DNA of 64,000 bases from JAAFIP01 sp043774625 (GCA_043774625.1 JAYVTG010000007.1:20746-84745); one strand, 5' to 3'. Counted from the first letter of the stretch, positions 1 to 8,905 are shown. A program made the numbers and translations. Notes: a model not told the origin generated them from the sequence alone.

Positions 1-387
1 TCGCGCGTTACCCTGCACCGCATCGAGCGCGGCGAGCCGTCGGTGACGATGGGCGCTTACTTGAACGCCATTGCCGCATTGGGGCTGGAACTTGGTGTGG
101 AAGACGCCTTGCCTGCAAACGCAGTGACCCAAACAGCTACCGTAACGACCAAGCATGCAGACAAATCTGGCGATGCCCAGCTAACCACTGTCCGCTTGGC
201 CAACTACCCCCAACTTCAGCGCCTGGCGTGGCACCTGCCCGGTGCTGTAGAAGTGACCGCGCAAGAAGCTTTCGGCCTGTATGAACGCAACTGGCGGCAC
301 ATTGACCATGCTGCCATGCTGGCCCCCGAGCGCGCGTTGATCGACACTCTCACCCGCACCATCGGCCAGGGGTATTTGCTTGTTTGA
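1..387 (+). CDS. XRE-family HTH regulator, probable antitoxin (5' end missing)
   Basis: The frame is open from the first base of the window, so the start lies outside. The first visible residues (SRVTLHRIERGEPSVTMGAY) are the end of an XRE-type helix-turn-helix domain, and the rest is a helical tail ending around YLLV. Its stop overlaps the start of the following nucleotidyltransferase gene by 8 bases, which suggests translational coupling. Regulators of this shape placed directly before AbiEii-type nucleotidyltransferases usually act as the antitoxin and autorepressor of the pair. DNA binding is seen from the motif; the antitoxin role is inferred from context. Confidence 0.75.
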   Translation, partial: SRVTLHRIERGEPSVTMGAYLNAIAALGLELGVEDALPANAVTQTATVTTKHADKSGDAQLTTVRLANYPQLQRLAWHLPGAVEVTAQEAFGLYERNWRHIDHAAMLAPERALIDTLTRTIGQGYLLV

Positions 388-1153
388 ACGCCCGCACCAC
401 CAACGCATAGCCACAGTGCTGCAAGCGCTGAACGCGCCACTGTTGGCGCAAAACGCCTGCTACTTTGGTGGCGGCACCGCCATTGCGCTGCGCTACGGCG
501 AATTTCGCGAATCGGTGGACATCGAATTTTTGGTATCTGACGTAGCGGGCTACCGCAATCTGCGCCAATTGCTCACTGGGGCGCATGGCATGCAAGCCAT
601 CTTTACACCAGCGCCCAAAGCACCGCAAGTGCAACAGGTGCGCGAGGTACGCGCCGACCAATACGGCATACGCACCATGCTTGAGGTGGACGGTTTTCAG
701 ATCAAGTTCGAGATCGTTCTGGAGGGCCGCATATCGCTGCAAACGCCTGATGCCGATGGCCCCAACGCTATCGACCAGATAGCAGGCGTAGCTACCCTCA
801 CCGCGCTGGACATGGTCACCAGCAAGCTGCTGGCCAATTCAGACCGCTGGGCCGACGACAGCGTTTTCAGCCGTGATCTGATCGACCTGGCCATGATGCA
901 ACCCAAAGCAGCGCTGCTTGCGCAGGCGCTGGAAAAAGCCAAACAGGCCTATGGCAGCAGTGTGGAACGGGACGTGAATAGCGCAATTGATGCGCTGCAA
1001 ACGCGCACGGGGCGGTTGGAACGGTGCATGCAGATGATGCAGATGACAGTGGCCAAGGCTTTGCTGTGGCAACGCATCAAGGCGTTGTCTATGCGTGGCG
1101 CGCCACCGCAGCCTAGCCGACCCAGCCCGCGTGATCCGGCTACAAACTCATAA
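380..1153 (+). CDS. AbiEii/AbiGii-type nucleotidyltransferase, probable toxin
   Basis: The protein is 257 aa from a TTG start that overlaps the upstream HTH gene. Residues about 28-52 carry the nucleotidyltransferase signature FGGGTAIALRYGE followed by SVDIEFLV, with the paired acidic residues of the DxD/E type used for metal binding in the AbiEii (formerly DUF1814) family. Later segments with LDMVTSKLLAN and RDLIDLAMM also fit that family. In type IV-like or AbiE systems such enzymes transfer nucleotides, for example to tRNA, and stop growth. The gene converges with mobA and the ends overlap by 14 bases. Family assignment is strong; toxicity is inferred. Confidence 0.8.
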   Translation: MFERPHHQRIATVLQALNAPLLAQNACYFGGGTAIALRYGEFRESVDIEFLVSDVAGYRNLRQLLTGAHGMQAIFTPAPKAPQVQQVREVRADQYGIRTMLEVDGFQIKFEIVLEGRISLQTPDADGPNAIDQIAGVATLTALDMVTSKLLANSDRWADDSVFSRDLIDLAMMQPKAALLAQALEKAKQAYGSSVERDVNSAIDALQTRTGRLERCMQMMQMTVAKALLWQRIKALSMRGAPPQPSRPSPRDPATNS

Positions 1154-3053
1154 AGCTACCAAAAAACTGGCTTAACGCATCATTGCTATCAATCGGCAAT
1201 ACCTGCGCAATGTACTGGTCAGGTCGCACCACCACCATGCAGCCTTGTTCTGTGTTGATACGGCGCATGGCGTATGCGTTTTGAGCAGCATCGCCCGTTG
1301 CACAAAACGCTTTCTCGTAGTCGTGCAGGCCGTGGCGGCCCTTTTTCGGGAATAGTAACTCGGGCAGGTCTGTCACTGCAAGCTGGTGATGGCTTTGCTG
1401 AAACACCGCGCGTACATCGATCACTACATCTACATCAGCACCTGTAGGTGTAAACCGTTTGAGGGGGGACTGTGGCGATTCGGCGAGAAACTTGCACAGC
1501 TTTGCCATGGGCGAATCTGCAGCAGCCACATCACCACAGCCCGCAAACGCCAGCACCCGCCAGCGGCCATCTGCCAAAAGCGCTTCGCCAAGCTGCATGG
1601 GCTTGCCATCACCCATGCGAATGACAGGCGCAGAGTGGAACCGGGTGCCCACCACAAAGCCCGAGGCCAAGTGCTGGTGCGCACCGCCACCGGTCAGCAG
1701 CGCGGGCTTGTAATGCGTGGCCGTGCCCGCGGTGTAGCGGCCGTGCTGCACAAAATAGCGCTGCACGGCATCAGGGTCTTTGGCGGCACCACCGCTGAGC
1801 ATGGCCGCCCACTCACGGTCAAAGTTGATAAGGTCTTGGGCAACCGCTTGCCGCTCTGCCGAATAGGTATGCAGCAAGCTGGCCGGGCTGCGGCCTTGCA
1901 ACACCGCAGCGAGCTTCCAGCCCAGGTTGAACCCGTCTTGCATGGACACATTCATGCCCTGCCCGGCCTTGGGGCTGTGGGTGTGGCAGGCGTCCCCTGC
2001 GATAAAGACCCGTGGCAAACGGGTCGGCCTTTGCTCTGGCTCCACGTCGTCAAATCGGTCTGTCAGCCGTTGGCCGATTTCATACACCGACCACCAGGGC
2101 ACCTCTTTCACGTCCAGCGTATACGGGTGAAAGATGCGCTGTGCGGCGGCAATCAATTGCTCCAAGGTAATGTTGCGTCCAGCGACGCGCTCGTTTTCTT
2201 TGAGCTTATCCATCTCGACATAAATGCGCACCAGGTAACCGCCTTCGCGCGGAATGACCAAAGCACTGCCCTCATTGGCCGACTGCACCAGGGTTTTGAA
2301 ACGAATATCGGGGAAATCAGTTTTGACCAGAATATCCATCACGCCCCATGCGTGGTTGGCCGAATCACCCTTGAGCGATAGGCCCATGGACTGGCGCACG
2401 CCGCTGCGAGCACCATCGCAGCCCACCACATAACGGGCGCGGATGGTTTCCAGCGTGCCCTTGTGGCCATCGTCCTGCCGCTCAAATTGGGCGGTCACCG
2501 GGTAGGGGTGGGAATCGTCTGCGTCCCGTTCCAGTTTTGCAAACTTGCGGCTGTAGTGCGGCACCAAGCGCGCCGCAGACTTTTGCATCTTCTCCAGGTA
2601 AAAGTCATGCACCCGCGCCTGGTTCAAAATGACGTGCGGCATATGCGATAGGCCCTCTTCCACATCAGGCACACGGCCACTGCGCACGATGCGGTTTGCA
2701 TCTGCGCCTGCAGCATCATCAGGCTTCCAGAAGGTGGTCTCATTCACCCAATAGGCCTCTTTCATCACCTGGTGTACAAAGCCGAACGCCTCAAACATCT
2801 CCATCGTGCGGCAGGCCACACCATCGGCTTGGCCCAGCTGTAAAGGACCAGGCTTTTGCTCCACGATGACGGTACGAATATCCGGGAAAGCCGATAACTG
2901 CGCGGCCAGGGTCAGCCCGGCAGGGCCGCAACCGACGACCAGGACGTCTGCCTCGGCGGGCAAAACGTCTTGCGTCGCTTTCCCAATACTTGGCTGGGCG
3001 GCATCTAGCAGCGCGGGGTCTCCGGCTCTGAAGCCGTTAAGGTGAAACTGCAT
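1140..3053 (-). CDS. mobA: 3-hydroxybenzoate 4-monooxygenase
   Basis: FAD-dependent hydroxylase of 637 aa that converts 3-hydroxybenzoate to protocatechuate with NADPH and O2. The FAD fingerprint VVGCGPAG lies at residues 39-46, a GCDGARSGVRQ motif near the middle, and the GD motif IAGDACHTHSPKAGQGMN around residue 350, followed by the thioredoxin-like C-terminal domain of phenol-hydroxylase relatives. Length and wording of the sequence match MobA of Comamonas testosteroni (about 639 aa) very closely. The ATG is preceded by an AGGAGA ribosome-binding site. It is transcribed divergently from the boxR-like regulator and shares its 180-base promoter region, which also holds a degenerate copy of the dispersed repeat (3067-3097). 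Confidence 0.92.
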   Translation of the reverse strand: MQFHLNGFRAGDPALLDAAQPSIGKATQDVLPAEADVLVVGCGPAGLTLAAQLSAFPDIRTVIVEQKPGPLQLGQADGVACRTMEMFEAFGFVHQVMKEAYWVNETTFWKPDDAAGADANRIVRSGRVPDVEEGLSHMPHVILNQARVHDFYLEKMQKSAARLVPHYSRKFAKLERDADDSHPYPVTAQFERQDDGHKGTLETIRARYVVGCDGARSGVRQSMGLSLKGDSANHAWGVMDILVKTDFPDIRFKTLVQSANEGSALVIPREGGYLVRIYVEMDKLKENERVAGRNITLEQLIAAAQRIFHPYTLDVKEVPWWSVYEIGQRLTDRFDDVEPEQRPTRLPRVFIAGDACHTHSPKAGQGMNVSMQDGFNLGWKLAAVLQGRSPASLLHTYSAERQAVAQDLINFDREWAAMLSGGAAKDPDAVQRYFVQHGRYTAGTATHYKPALLTGGGAHQHLASGFVVGTRFHSAPVIRMGDGKPMQLGEALLADGRWRVLAFAGCGDVAAADSPMAKLCKFLAESPQSPLKRFTPTGADVDVVIDVRAVFQQSHHQLAVTDLPELLFPKKGRHGLHDYEKAFCATGDAAQNAYAMRRINTEQGCMVVVRPDQYIAQVLPIDSNDALSQFFGSFMSL

Positions 3054-3066
3054 GCTGTCTCCTGTT

Positions 3067-3097
3067 TGCTATATATTTCGTAGCTGTCCACGCTTAT
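3067..3097 (-). repeat. Dispersed 42-base repeat, shortened copy S
   Basis: Read on the minus strand this is AAGCGTGG, then ACAGCTACGAAATATATAGCA. It matches both ends of the family with about 10 central bases missing. It lies just upstream of the mobA ribosome-binding site. Confidence 0.55.
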
Positions 3098-3203
3098 TTT
3101 GTCTGGGCCGATGGCACTTTTGGCATCAAAATGATCTGTTTTTGTCGCTGCATGGCTTTTAGGCGCTCTAACGGGCTAAAAAGCTTGCTACTTGGTACAT
3201 TAT

Positions 3204-3215
3204 GCACTATAGTGC
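3204..3215. promoter_or_regulatory. Perfect 12-base palindrome in the mobA/boxR divergent promoter
   Basis: GCACTATAGTGC is a perfect dyad, preceded by T so that it begins TGCA. BzdR/BoxR proteins are known from Azoarcus to bind TGCA-containing operators, so this is a candidate autoregulatory operator. It covers a possible upstream ATG at 3202, which argues that the regulator starts at 3235 instead. Binding is inferred. Confidence 0.5.
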
Positions 3216-3234
3216 GTTAAATCAGTCGACTTTC

Positions 3235-4122
3235 ATGAACGCCGTCATTACCGAAGAAAAGAACCCCTACCTCGTCGCCTTGGGTGACCGGGTACGGGCG
3301 CTGCGCTCGCGCCGAGGCATGACGCGCAAGGCGTTGGCGCTGGCTGCAGAGGTGTCGGAAAGGCACCTGGCCAACCTGGAGGGTGGCGAAGGCAATGCCT
3401 CTATTTTGTTACTGCTGCAAGTGGCCAGCGCTCTGCAATGTTCACTGGCCGAAGTGGTAGGCGACGTGACCACCGCTTCGCCCGAATGGCTGATGCTGCG
3501 CGCGCAACTGGGGGGCGGCGACGAAGCCCTGCTGCGCCGCGTGCGGCTGGCGGTGAATGACATGCTGGGCACGCCCACGGGCAATGGCGGGGTGAGCCGC
3601 CGCATTGCCCTGATTGGCCTGCGCGGGGCGGGCAAGTCCAGCCTGGGCAAGCTGCTGGCGCAAGACCTGGGTTTTCCGTTTGTAGAGCTTAATAGCGAAG
3701 TCGAAAAACTGGCCGGTTGCAACGTGGCCGAAATTCAGGCCCTGTACGGCATGACCGCCTACCGCCGGTACGAGCGGCGTGCGCTGGATGAAGCCGTGCA
3801 AAAATACGCCGAAGCCGTGATCGCCACACCCGGTGGCATTGTGTCAGACGCGACCACCTACAACCAGCTGTTGACGCAGTGCACTACCGTCTGGCTGCAG
3901 GCCACGCCGCAAGACCACATGCAGCGCGTGGCTGCGCAGGGTGACATGCGGCCCATGGCGGCCAGCAAAGAGGCTATGCAAGACCTGAAAGGTATTTTGG
4001 CCGACCGGGCCGCTTTTTATTCCAAGGCGCAGTTCTCGCTGGACACTAGCGCCCAGCCCCTGCAGCCCACATTTGCGGCATTGCGAATGGTCGTGCGCCA
4101 GGCGCTGGCCTTGTCCGCTTAG
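3235..4122 (+). CDS. boxR: BoxR/BzdR-type regulator of benzoate degradation
   Basis: The protein is 295 aa from the ATG at 3235. Residues 17-71 form an XRE helix-turn-helix (RKALALAAEVSERHLANLE). Residues about 122-290 form a shikimate-kinase-like domain with a P-loop GLRGAGKSS at 128-136. This fusion is the hallmark of BzdR and BoxR, transcriptional repressors that sense benzoyl-CoA through the kinase-like domain. It sits directly before boxC, and TGCA repeats lie in both flanking promoters. An in-frame ATG at 3202 exists but would overlap the operator-like palindrome. Function is assigned from family and position with high confidence. Confidence 0.9.
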   Translation: MNAVITEEKNPYLVALGDRVRALRSRRGMTRKALALAAEVSERHLANLEGGEGNASILLLLQVASALQCSLAEVVGDVTTASPEWLMLRAQLGGGDEALLRRVRLAVNDMLGTPTGNGGVSRRIALIGLRGAGKSSLGKLLAQDLGFPFVELNSEVEKLAGCNVAEIQALYGMTAYRRYERRALDEAVQKYAEAVIATPGGIVSDATTYNQLLTQCTTVWLQATPQDHMQRVAAQGDMRPMAASKEAMQDLKGILADRAAFYSKAQFSLDTSAQPLQPTFAALRMVVRQALALSA

Positions 4123-4136
4123 ATATTTGGTAAAAA

Positions 4137-4180
4137 TGCAGTAAGGTGCTTGGCATTGATAATTTATGCAATATGATGCA
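4137..4180 (+). promoter_or_regulatory. boxC promoter with BoxR-type TGCA sites
   Basis: TTGGCA (4150-4155) and TATGAT (4172-4177) form a sigma-70-like promoter with a 16-base spacer. TGCA occurs at 4137-4140, 4167-4170 and 4177-4180, the last two flanking the -10 box. This layout fits repression by BzdR/BoxR, whose known operators contain repeated TGCA. The -35/-10 assignment and binding are predictions. Confidence 0.6.
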
Positions 4181-4234
4181 TGTTATCAGTTGCTATCAAC
4201 GCCGCATTTTTCTGAAAAGCCAGGAGACCAGACG

Positions 4235-5905
4235 ATGACTTCCACAACAACCACCGACCTGCGCGTTAATTACCAAACCAACCCGTCCCAGTACAAACAC
4301 TGGAAGCTCAAGTTCGATGGCGCGGTCGCCACGCTGAGCGCAGACTTTGACGAAAACGCGGGCCTGCGCCCCGGCTACAAGCTCAAGCTCAACAGCTACG
4401 ACCTGGGCGTAGACATTGAACTGAACGACGCCATCAACCGCATTCGTTTTGAACACCCCGAAGTGCGCACCGTCGTGCTGACCAGCGCCAAAGAAAAAGT
4501 GTTTTGCTCGGGTGCGAATATTTTCATGCTGGGCGTGTCCAGCCATGCCTGGAAGGTGAACTTCTGCAAATTCACCAACGAGACGCGCAACGGCCTGGAA
4601 GACTCTTCTGCCCATAGCGGTTTGAAGTTTTTGGCGGCCGTGAACGGTGCCTGCGCAGGTGGCGGCTACGAAGTGGCCCTGGCCTGCGACGAAATTATTT
4701 TGGTGGATGACCGCACTTCTGCCGTCAGCCTGCCCGAGGTGCCTCTGCTGGGCGTGTTGCCCGGCACCGGCGGCCTGACGCGCGTGACCGACAAGAAAAA
4801 AGTGCGCCACGACCTGGCCGACATTTTTTGCACCAGCGTAGAAGGCGTTCGCGGCCAAAAAGCCAAAGACTGGCGTTTGGTGGACGATATTGCCAAGCCC
4901 GCCGTGTTTGCGCAAAAAGTGCAGGCACGCGCGCTGGAACTGGCCGCCTTGAGCGACCGCCCCGCCAATGGCAAAGGCGTGGCTTTGAATGCAATCGACG
5001 TGAAAATTGACGCTGACGCACTGCGCTATGAATTTGTGACTGTGGAGATTGACCGCAGTAAGCGCGTCGCCACCTTTACCGTCAAAGCACCCACCTCTGC
5101 ACAGCCCGCCGATATTGCAGGTATCGAAGCCTTGGGTGACAAGTGGTATGCCCTGGCCATGGCGCGCCAACTGGAAGACGCGATTTTGCAGATGCGTACC
5201 AATGAGTTGGACATCGGCACCTGGATCATCAAAACCCAAGGCGACGCTGCGGGCGTGCTGGCGATGGACGCAGCTTTGTTGGCCCACCAAAACCACTGGC
5301 TGGTGCGCGAAACCATTGGCCTGCTGCGCCGCACCCTGAGCCGCCTGGACTTGTCTTCACGCAGCCTGTTTGCCTTGATTGAACCAGGCTCTTGCTTCGC
5401 TGGCACTTTTCTGGAGCTGGCCCTAGCCTGCGACCGCAGCTACCAGCTCGCCCTACCTGATGACGCTGCCAAGGCGCCCACCATCACGGTGGGCGATGTC
5501 AACTTTGGCCTGTACCCGATGATCACTGACCAAAGCCGTTTGCAGCGCCGCTTTTACAACGAGCAGCCCGCGTTGGACGCTGTGCGCGCTGTAGCAGGCA
5601 AACCGCTGGACGCACATGCCGCGTTTGCTGTCGGTTTGATTACGCTGAACCCTGACGACATTGACTGGGCAGACGAAATCCGCATCGTGATCGAAGAGCG
5701 CGTGGCCATGTCGCCCGACGCGCTGACTGGCTTGGAAGCCAACCTGCGCTTTAACGGGCCCGAGAACATGTTTACCCGCGTATTTGGCCGCTTGACAGCG
5801 TGGCAAAACTGGATTTTCCAGCGGCCTAATGCGGTGGGAGAAAAAGGCGCATTGAAGGTGTATGGCAAAGGCGAAAAAGTTGTCTTTGATTGGAACCGGG
5901 TTTGA
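4235..5905 (+). CDS. boxC: Benzoyl-CoA-dihydrodiol lyase (2,3-epoxybenzoyl-CoA dihydrolase)
   Basis: The enzyme opens the ring of 2,3-epoxybenzoyl-CoA hydrolytically, giving 3,4-dehydroadipyl-CoA semialdehyde and formate. The start at 4235 (MTSTTTTDLRVNYQT) follows an AGGAG site and gives 556 aa, the usual BoxC length. Two crotonase-fold halves are visible: the first with VVLTSAKEKVFCSGANIFMLG and GACAGGGYEVALACDE, the second with SLFALIEPGSCFAGTFLELALACD. It is the first gene of the box operon, followed after 219 bases by boxB. The gap holds tandem and inverted repeats that may affect differential expression. Confidence 0.95.
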   Translation: MTSTTTTDLRVNYQTNPSQYKHWKLKFDGAVATLSADFDENAGLRPGYKLKLNSYDLGVDIELNDAINRIRFEHPEVRTVVLTSAKEKVFCSGANIFMLGVSSHAWKVNFCKFTNETRNGLEDSSAHSGLKFLAAVNGACAGGGYEVALACDEIILVDDRTSAVSLPEVPLLGVLPGTGGLTRVTDKKKVRHDLADIFCTSVEGVRGQKAKDWRLVDDIAKPAVFAQKVQARALELAALSDRPANGKGVALNAIDVKIDADALRYEFVTVEIDRSKRVATFTVKAPTSAQPADIAGIEALGDKWYALAMARQLEDAILQMRTNELDIGTWIIKTQGDAAGVLAMDAALLAHQNHWLVRETIGLLRRTLSRLDLSSRSLFALIEPGSCFAGTFLELALACDRSYQLALPDDAAKAPTITVGDVNFGLYPMITDQSRLQRRFYNEQPALDAVRAVAGKPLDAHAAFAVGLITLNPDDIDWADEIRIVIEERVAMSPDALTGLEANLRFNGPENMFTRVFGRLTAWQNWIFQRPNAVGEKGALKVYGKGEKVVFDWNRV

Positions 5906-5911
5906 ACACGA

Positions 5912-5957
5912 GCGCAATACCGAACGCAATACCTAACGCAATACCGAATGCAATTAC
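5912..5957 (+). repeat. 12-base tandem repeat between boxC and boxB
   Basis: About 3.5 units of the type ACGCAATACCGA start 7 bases after the boxC stop. Units 1-3 differ from each other by one or two bases. The array runs directly into the left arm of the inverted repeat that follows. Confidence 0.75.
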
Positions 5958-6080
5958 GCGAAAGACGCGAAAACTGCGCGAAATCCACAAAAAGAACAGC
6001 CAAAATTAACTTTCTAATTTGTTTTATTGCTTTAGATTTTTTCGTGAATTTCGCGTAATTTTTGCGTCTTTCGCGTCGAA
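5952..6080. repeat. Imperfect inverted repeat between boxC and boxB
   Basis: The left arm (5952-5984) contains GCGAAAGACGCGAAAA and the right arm (6048-6080) its imperfect reverse complement (TTTTGCGTCTTTCGC). Arms are about 33 bases with a 63-base, AT-rich middle. In RNA this could fold as a long hairpin between the two cistrons, acting as a stabiliser or partial terminator. That function is a guess; the dyad is seen directly. Confidence 0.7.
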
Positions 6081-6124
6081 TGTCGTAAATTTCTTTAATG
6101 TCTTAAGTAACCTTGGAGCACACC

Positions 6125-7552
6125 ATGAGCAGCATCAACTACAGCGAGAAGATCCCCAATAACGTCAACCTCAGCGAAGACCGCACCTTACAGCGCGCGC
6201 TTGAGCAATGGCAGCCCAACTTCATCAACTGGTGGGACGACGTGGGCCCCGAGGGCTCGACCAATAGCGACGTGTACCTGCGCACCGCAGTGAGCGTAGA
6301 CCCGCAAGGCTGGGCGCAGTTTGGCCACACCAAAATGCGCGACTACCGCTGGGGCATTTTCATGAATCCTGCCACCGAAGACCGCAAGATTCACTTTGGC
6401 GACCACCAGGGTGAAAAAGTGTGGCAAGACGTGCCTGGCGAATACCGCGCCAACCTGCGCCGCATCATCGTCACGCAGGGCGACACCGAGCCAGCATCGG
6501 TCGAGCAGCAACGCCACCTGAGCCTGACAGCGCCCAGCATGTACGACATGCGCAACCTGTTCCAGATCAACGTCGAAGAAGGCCGCCACCTGTGGGCCAT
6601 GGTTTTCTTGCTACACAAACACTTTGGCCGTGATGGCCGTGACGAAGCCGAAGGCCTACTGGAGCGCCGCAGCGGTGACGAAAACAACCCGCGCATTTTG
6701 GGTGCCTTCAACGAAGCCACGCCCGACTGGCTGGCCTTCTTCATGTTCACCTACTTCACAGACCGTGATGGCAAGTTCCAGCTCAGCGCCTTGGCTGAAA
6801 GCGCATTTGATCCGCTATCACGCACCTGCAAATTCATGTTGACCGAAGAAGCGCACCACATGTTCGTGGGCGAAAGCGGCATCTCACGCGTGCTGCAGCG
6901 CACCGTCCAGGTCATGAACGAGCTGAAAACCGACGATGTGGGCAAGCTGCGGGCGGCGGGCGTGATTGACCTGCCCACCATTCAGCGCTACGTCAACTTC
7001 CACTACAGCGTCACCATTGACCTGTTTGGTGCAGACGAGTCCAGCAACGCCGCCACCTTCTACAGCTCTGGCCTAAAGGGTCGCTACGAAGAAGGCAAGC
7101 GCACCGACGACCACATGCTGCGCGGCCAGACCTACAGCATTCTGGAAGTGAAAGACGGTCAGATTGGCAGCAAAGAAGTGCCCATGCTGAACGCGCTGAA
7201 TGAGGTGCTGCGCGACAATTACATCAAAGATTCAGTCGCCGGTGTGGACCGCTGGAACCGCGTGCTGGAAAAGGCTGGCATTTCCACCCGCCTGACGGTG
7301 CCGCACAAGGCGTTTAACCGCAACATTGGCCCGCTGGCAGGTGTCAAGCTGGCCCCTGAAGGCCGCGTGGTGAGTGACGCGGAATGGGAAGCCAAGAAAT
7401 ACGAGTGGATTCCTTCGCCCCAAGACCGCGCTTACGTGGCCAGCCTGATGGGCCTGTGCATTGAGCCAGGCAAGTTTGCAGGCTGGATTGCACCACCTGC
7501 CATGGGCATCAACCGCCAGCCGGTGGATTTTGATTACGTGCGTTTTAACTAA
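6125..7552 (+). CDS. boxB: Benzoyl-CoA 2,3-epoxidase, oxygenase subunit
   Basis: Di-iron monooxygenase component that forms 2,3-epoxybenzoyl-CoA from benzoyl-CoA and O2 with electrons from BoxA. The ATG at 6125 (MSSINYSEKIPNN) gives 475 aa, close to known BoxB. Iron-ligand motifs are visible as EEGRH at 151-155 and EEAHH at 241-245, spaced as in the ferritin-like four-helix core. A TTG lies 12 bases upstream in frame, but its TTGGAG is better read as the ribosome-binding site. boxA follows 21 bases later. Confidence 0.95.
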   Translation: MSSINYSEKIPNNVNLSEDRTLQRALEQWQPNFINWWDDVGPEGSTNSDVYLRTAVSVDPQGWAQFGHTKMRDYRWGIFMNPATEDRKIHFGDHQGEKVWQDVPGEYRANLRRIIVTQGDTEPASVEQQRHLSLTAPSMYDMRNLFQINVEEGRHLWAMVFLLHKHFGRDGRDEAEGLLERRSGDENNPRILGAFNEATPDWLAFFMFTYFTDRDGKFQLSALAESAFDPLSRTCKFMLTEEAHHMFVGESGISRVLQRTVQVMNELKTDDVGKLRAAGVIDLPTIQRYVNFHYSVTIDLFGADESSNAATFYSSGLKGRYEEGKRTDDHMLRGQTYSILEVKDGQIGSKEVPMLNALNEVLRDNYIKDSVAGVDRWNRVLEKAGISTRLTVPHKAFNRNIGPLAGVKLAPEGRVVSDAEWEAKKYEWIPSPQDRAYVASLMGLCIEPGKFAGWIAPPAMGINRQPVDFDYVRFN

Positions 7553-7573
7553 ACGCTGCTTTGGAGAGCCACC

Positions 7574-8872
7574 ATGGGCATGAACGAGACCACTGTCATC
7601 AAACAACATTTGATCGACCCTGCGATCTGCATTCGCTGCAATACCTGCGAAGCCACTTGCCCGGTGGGCGCTATCACCCACGACTCGCGTAACTACGTGG
7701 TGGACGCAGCTAAATGCAACCTGTGCATGGCCTGCGTTCCGCCCTGCCCCACGGGGTCGATAGACCATTGGCATGAAGTGCCAATGGTCAAAGCCTACAG
7801 CCTGGCTGAGCAGCTAGGCTGGGACGACCTACCCGCACCGCTGAGCGCTGAAGAACTGGCTGCAGCAGGCGGCAGCGCTGGCGTTTCAGAACAAAAACCG
7901 GCTGCAGACAGCGTAGAATATGCGCAAGCAGCTACTGGTTTTGTAGCACCCCAGGTCCAGGCAACCACCAGCGCGCAATACGGCGCCACGCTGCCGCCCT
8001 GGTCTGCGGCGCATGCCTACACCAACTTGTATGGCCCCAAGGGTGCAGAAAAATTCGTGAACGCCAGCGTCAGCGGCAATGTGCGCGTGACCCAGGTAGG
8101 CACCGACTACGACACCCACCACCTGGTGCTGGACTTTGGCAGTTTGCCTTTTCCGGTGCTCGAGGGCCAGTCGGTTGGCATTATCCCGCCGGGCACAGAT
8201 AGCAATGGTCGCGCGTACCATCCGCGCCAGTACTCGATTGCCAGCGCACGCAATGGCGAGCGCCCCGGCTACAACAACCTGTCGCTCACCGTCAAACGCG
8301 TGTTGCAAGACCACCAGGGCAGTGCCGTGCGCGGCGTAGCCAGCAACTATGTGTGCGACCTGAAGGTGGGCGACAAAGTGCAGGTGATTGGTCCCTTTGG
8401 CAGCAGCTTTTTGATGCCCAACCACCCCAAGAGCCATATCGTGATGATCTGCACCGGCACCGGCAGCGCCCCCATGCGCGCCATGACCGAGTGGCGCAGA
8501 CGCCTGCGTGCATCTGGCAAGTTTGAAGGCGGCAAACTCATGCTGTTTTTTGGTGCCCGCAGCAAGGAAGAGTTGCCTTATTTTGGCCCACTGCAAACCC
8601 TGCCCAAAGACTTTATCGACACCCACTTCGCTTTTTCTCGCGAGGCCGGAAAATCCAAACGCTATGTGCAAGACGTGATGCGCGAGCGCGCTGCCGATCT
8701 TGCTGCCCTGCTGGCCGATCCGCAAAGTTACTTTTATGTCTGCGGTCTTAAAAGCATGGAAGAAGGCGTGGTGCTGGCGCTGCGCGACATTGCGCAGCAA
8801 GCAGGTTTAAACTGGGACGCGATAGGCGATGCCATGAAGAAAAATGGCCGCTTGCATCTGGAAACTTATTGA
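7574..8872 (+). CDS. boxA: Benzoyl-CoA 2,3-epoxidase, reductase subunit, with in-frame repeat insert
   Basis: NADPH-dependent iron-sulfur flavoprotein of 432 aa that feeds electrons to BoxB. Two ferredoxin motifs bind [4Fe-4S] clusters (Cys 19/22/25/29 and Cys 48/51/54/58). The C-terminal part from about 150 is a ferredoxin-NADP reductase domain with RQYSIAS and CTGTGSAPMRAM. Between them is a flexible linker, and residues 113-125 (SVEYAQAATGFVA) are encoded by a copy of the dispersed repeat inserted in frame. The insert lies between the cluster domain and the flavin domain, where it is probably tolerated. Confidence 0.94.
   Translation: MGMNETTVIKQHLIDPAICIRCNTCEATCPVGAITHDSRNYVVDAAKCNLCMACVPPCPTGSIDHWHEVPMVKAYSLAEQLGWDDLPAPLSAEELAAAGGSAGVSEQKPAADSVEYAQAATGFVAPQVQATTSAQYGATLPPWSAAHAYTNLYGPKGAEKFVNASVSGNVRVTQVGTDYDTHHLVLDFGSLPFPVLEGQSVGIIPPGTDSNGRAYHPRQYSIASARNGERPGYNNLSLTVKRVLQDHQGSAVRGVASNYVCDLKVGDKVQVIGPFGSSFLMPNHPKSHIVMICTGTGSAPMRAMTEWRRRLRASGKFEGGKLMLFFGARSKEELPYFGPLQTLPKDFIDTHFAFSREAGKSKRYVQDVMRERAADLAALLADPQSYFYVCGLKSMEEGVVLALRDIAQQAGLNWDAIGDAMKKNGRLHLETY
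7909..7948 (+). repeat. Dispersed 42-base repeat, copy B (inside boxA)
   Basis: CAGCGTAGAATATGCG, then CAAGCAGCTACT, then a variable part and TAGCA. It is read in frame as SVEYAQAATGFVA in the linker of BoxA. Confidence 0.85.
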
Positions 8873-8905
8873 ATCCACACTAGCCTGCCACAGCCACTTA
8901 CCAGC

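Noticed and set aside
1386..2381. Long plus-strand open frame opposite mobA (331 codons)
   Set aside because: It lies fully antisense to a clear MobA protein, has no ribosome-binding site or family likeness, and is explained by codon bias.
3202..3234. Upstream ATG of the boxR-like gene as the true start
   Set aside because: It lies within the palindromic operator candidate and adds 11 residues not seen in BzdR/BoxR proteins.
4196..5296. Long minus-strand open frame opposite boxC (366 codons)
   Set aside because: Rich in His, Gln and Val runs typical of an antisense shadow; BoxC on the other strand is certain.
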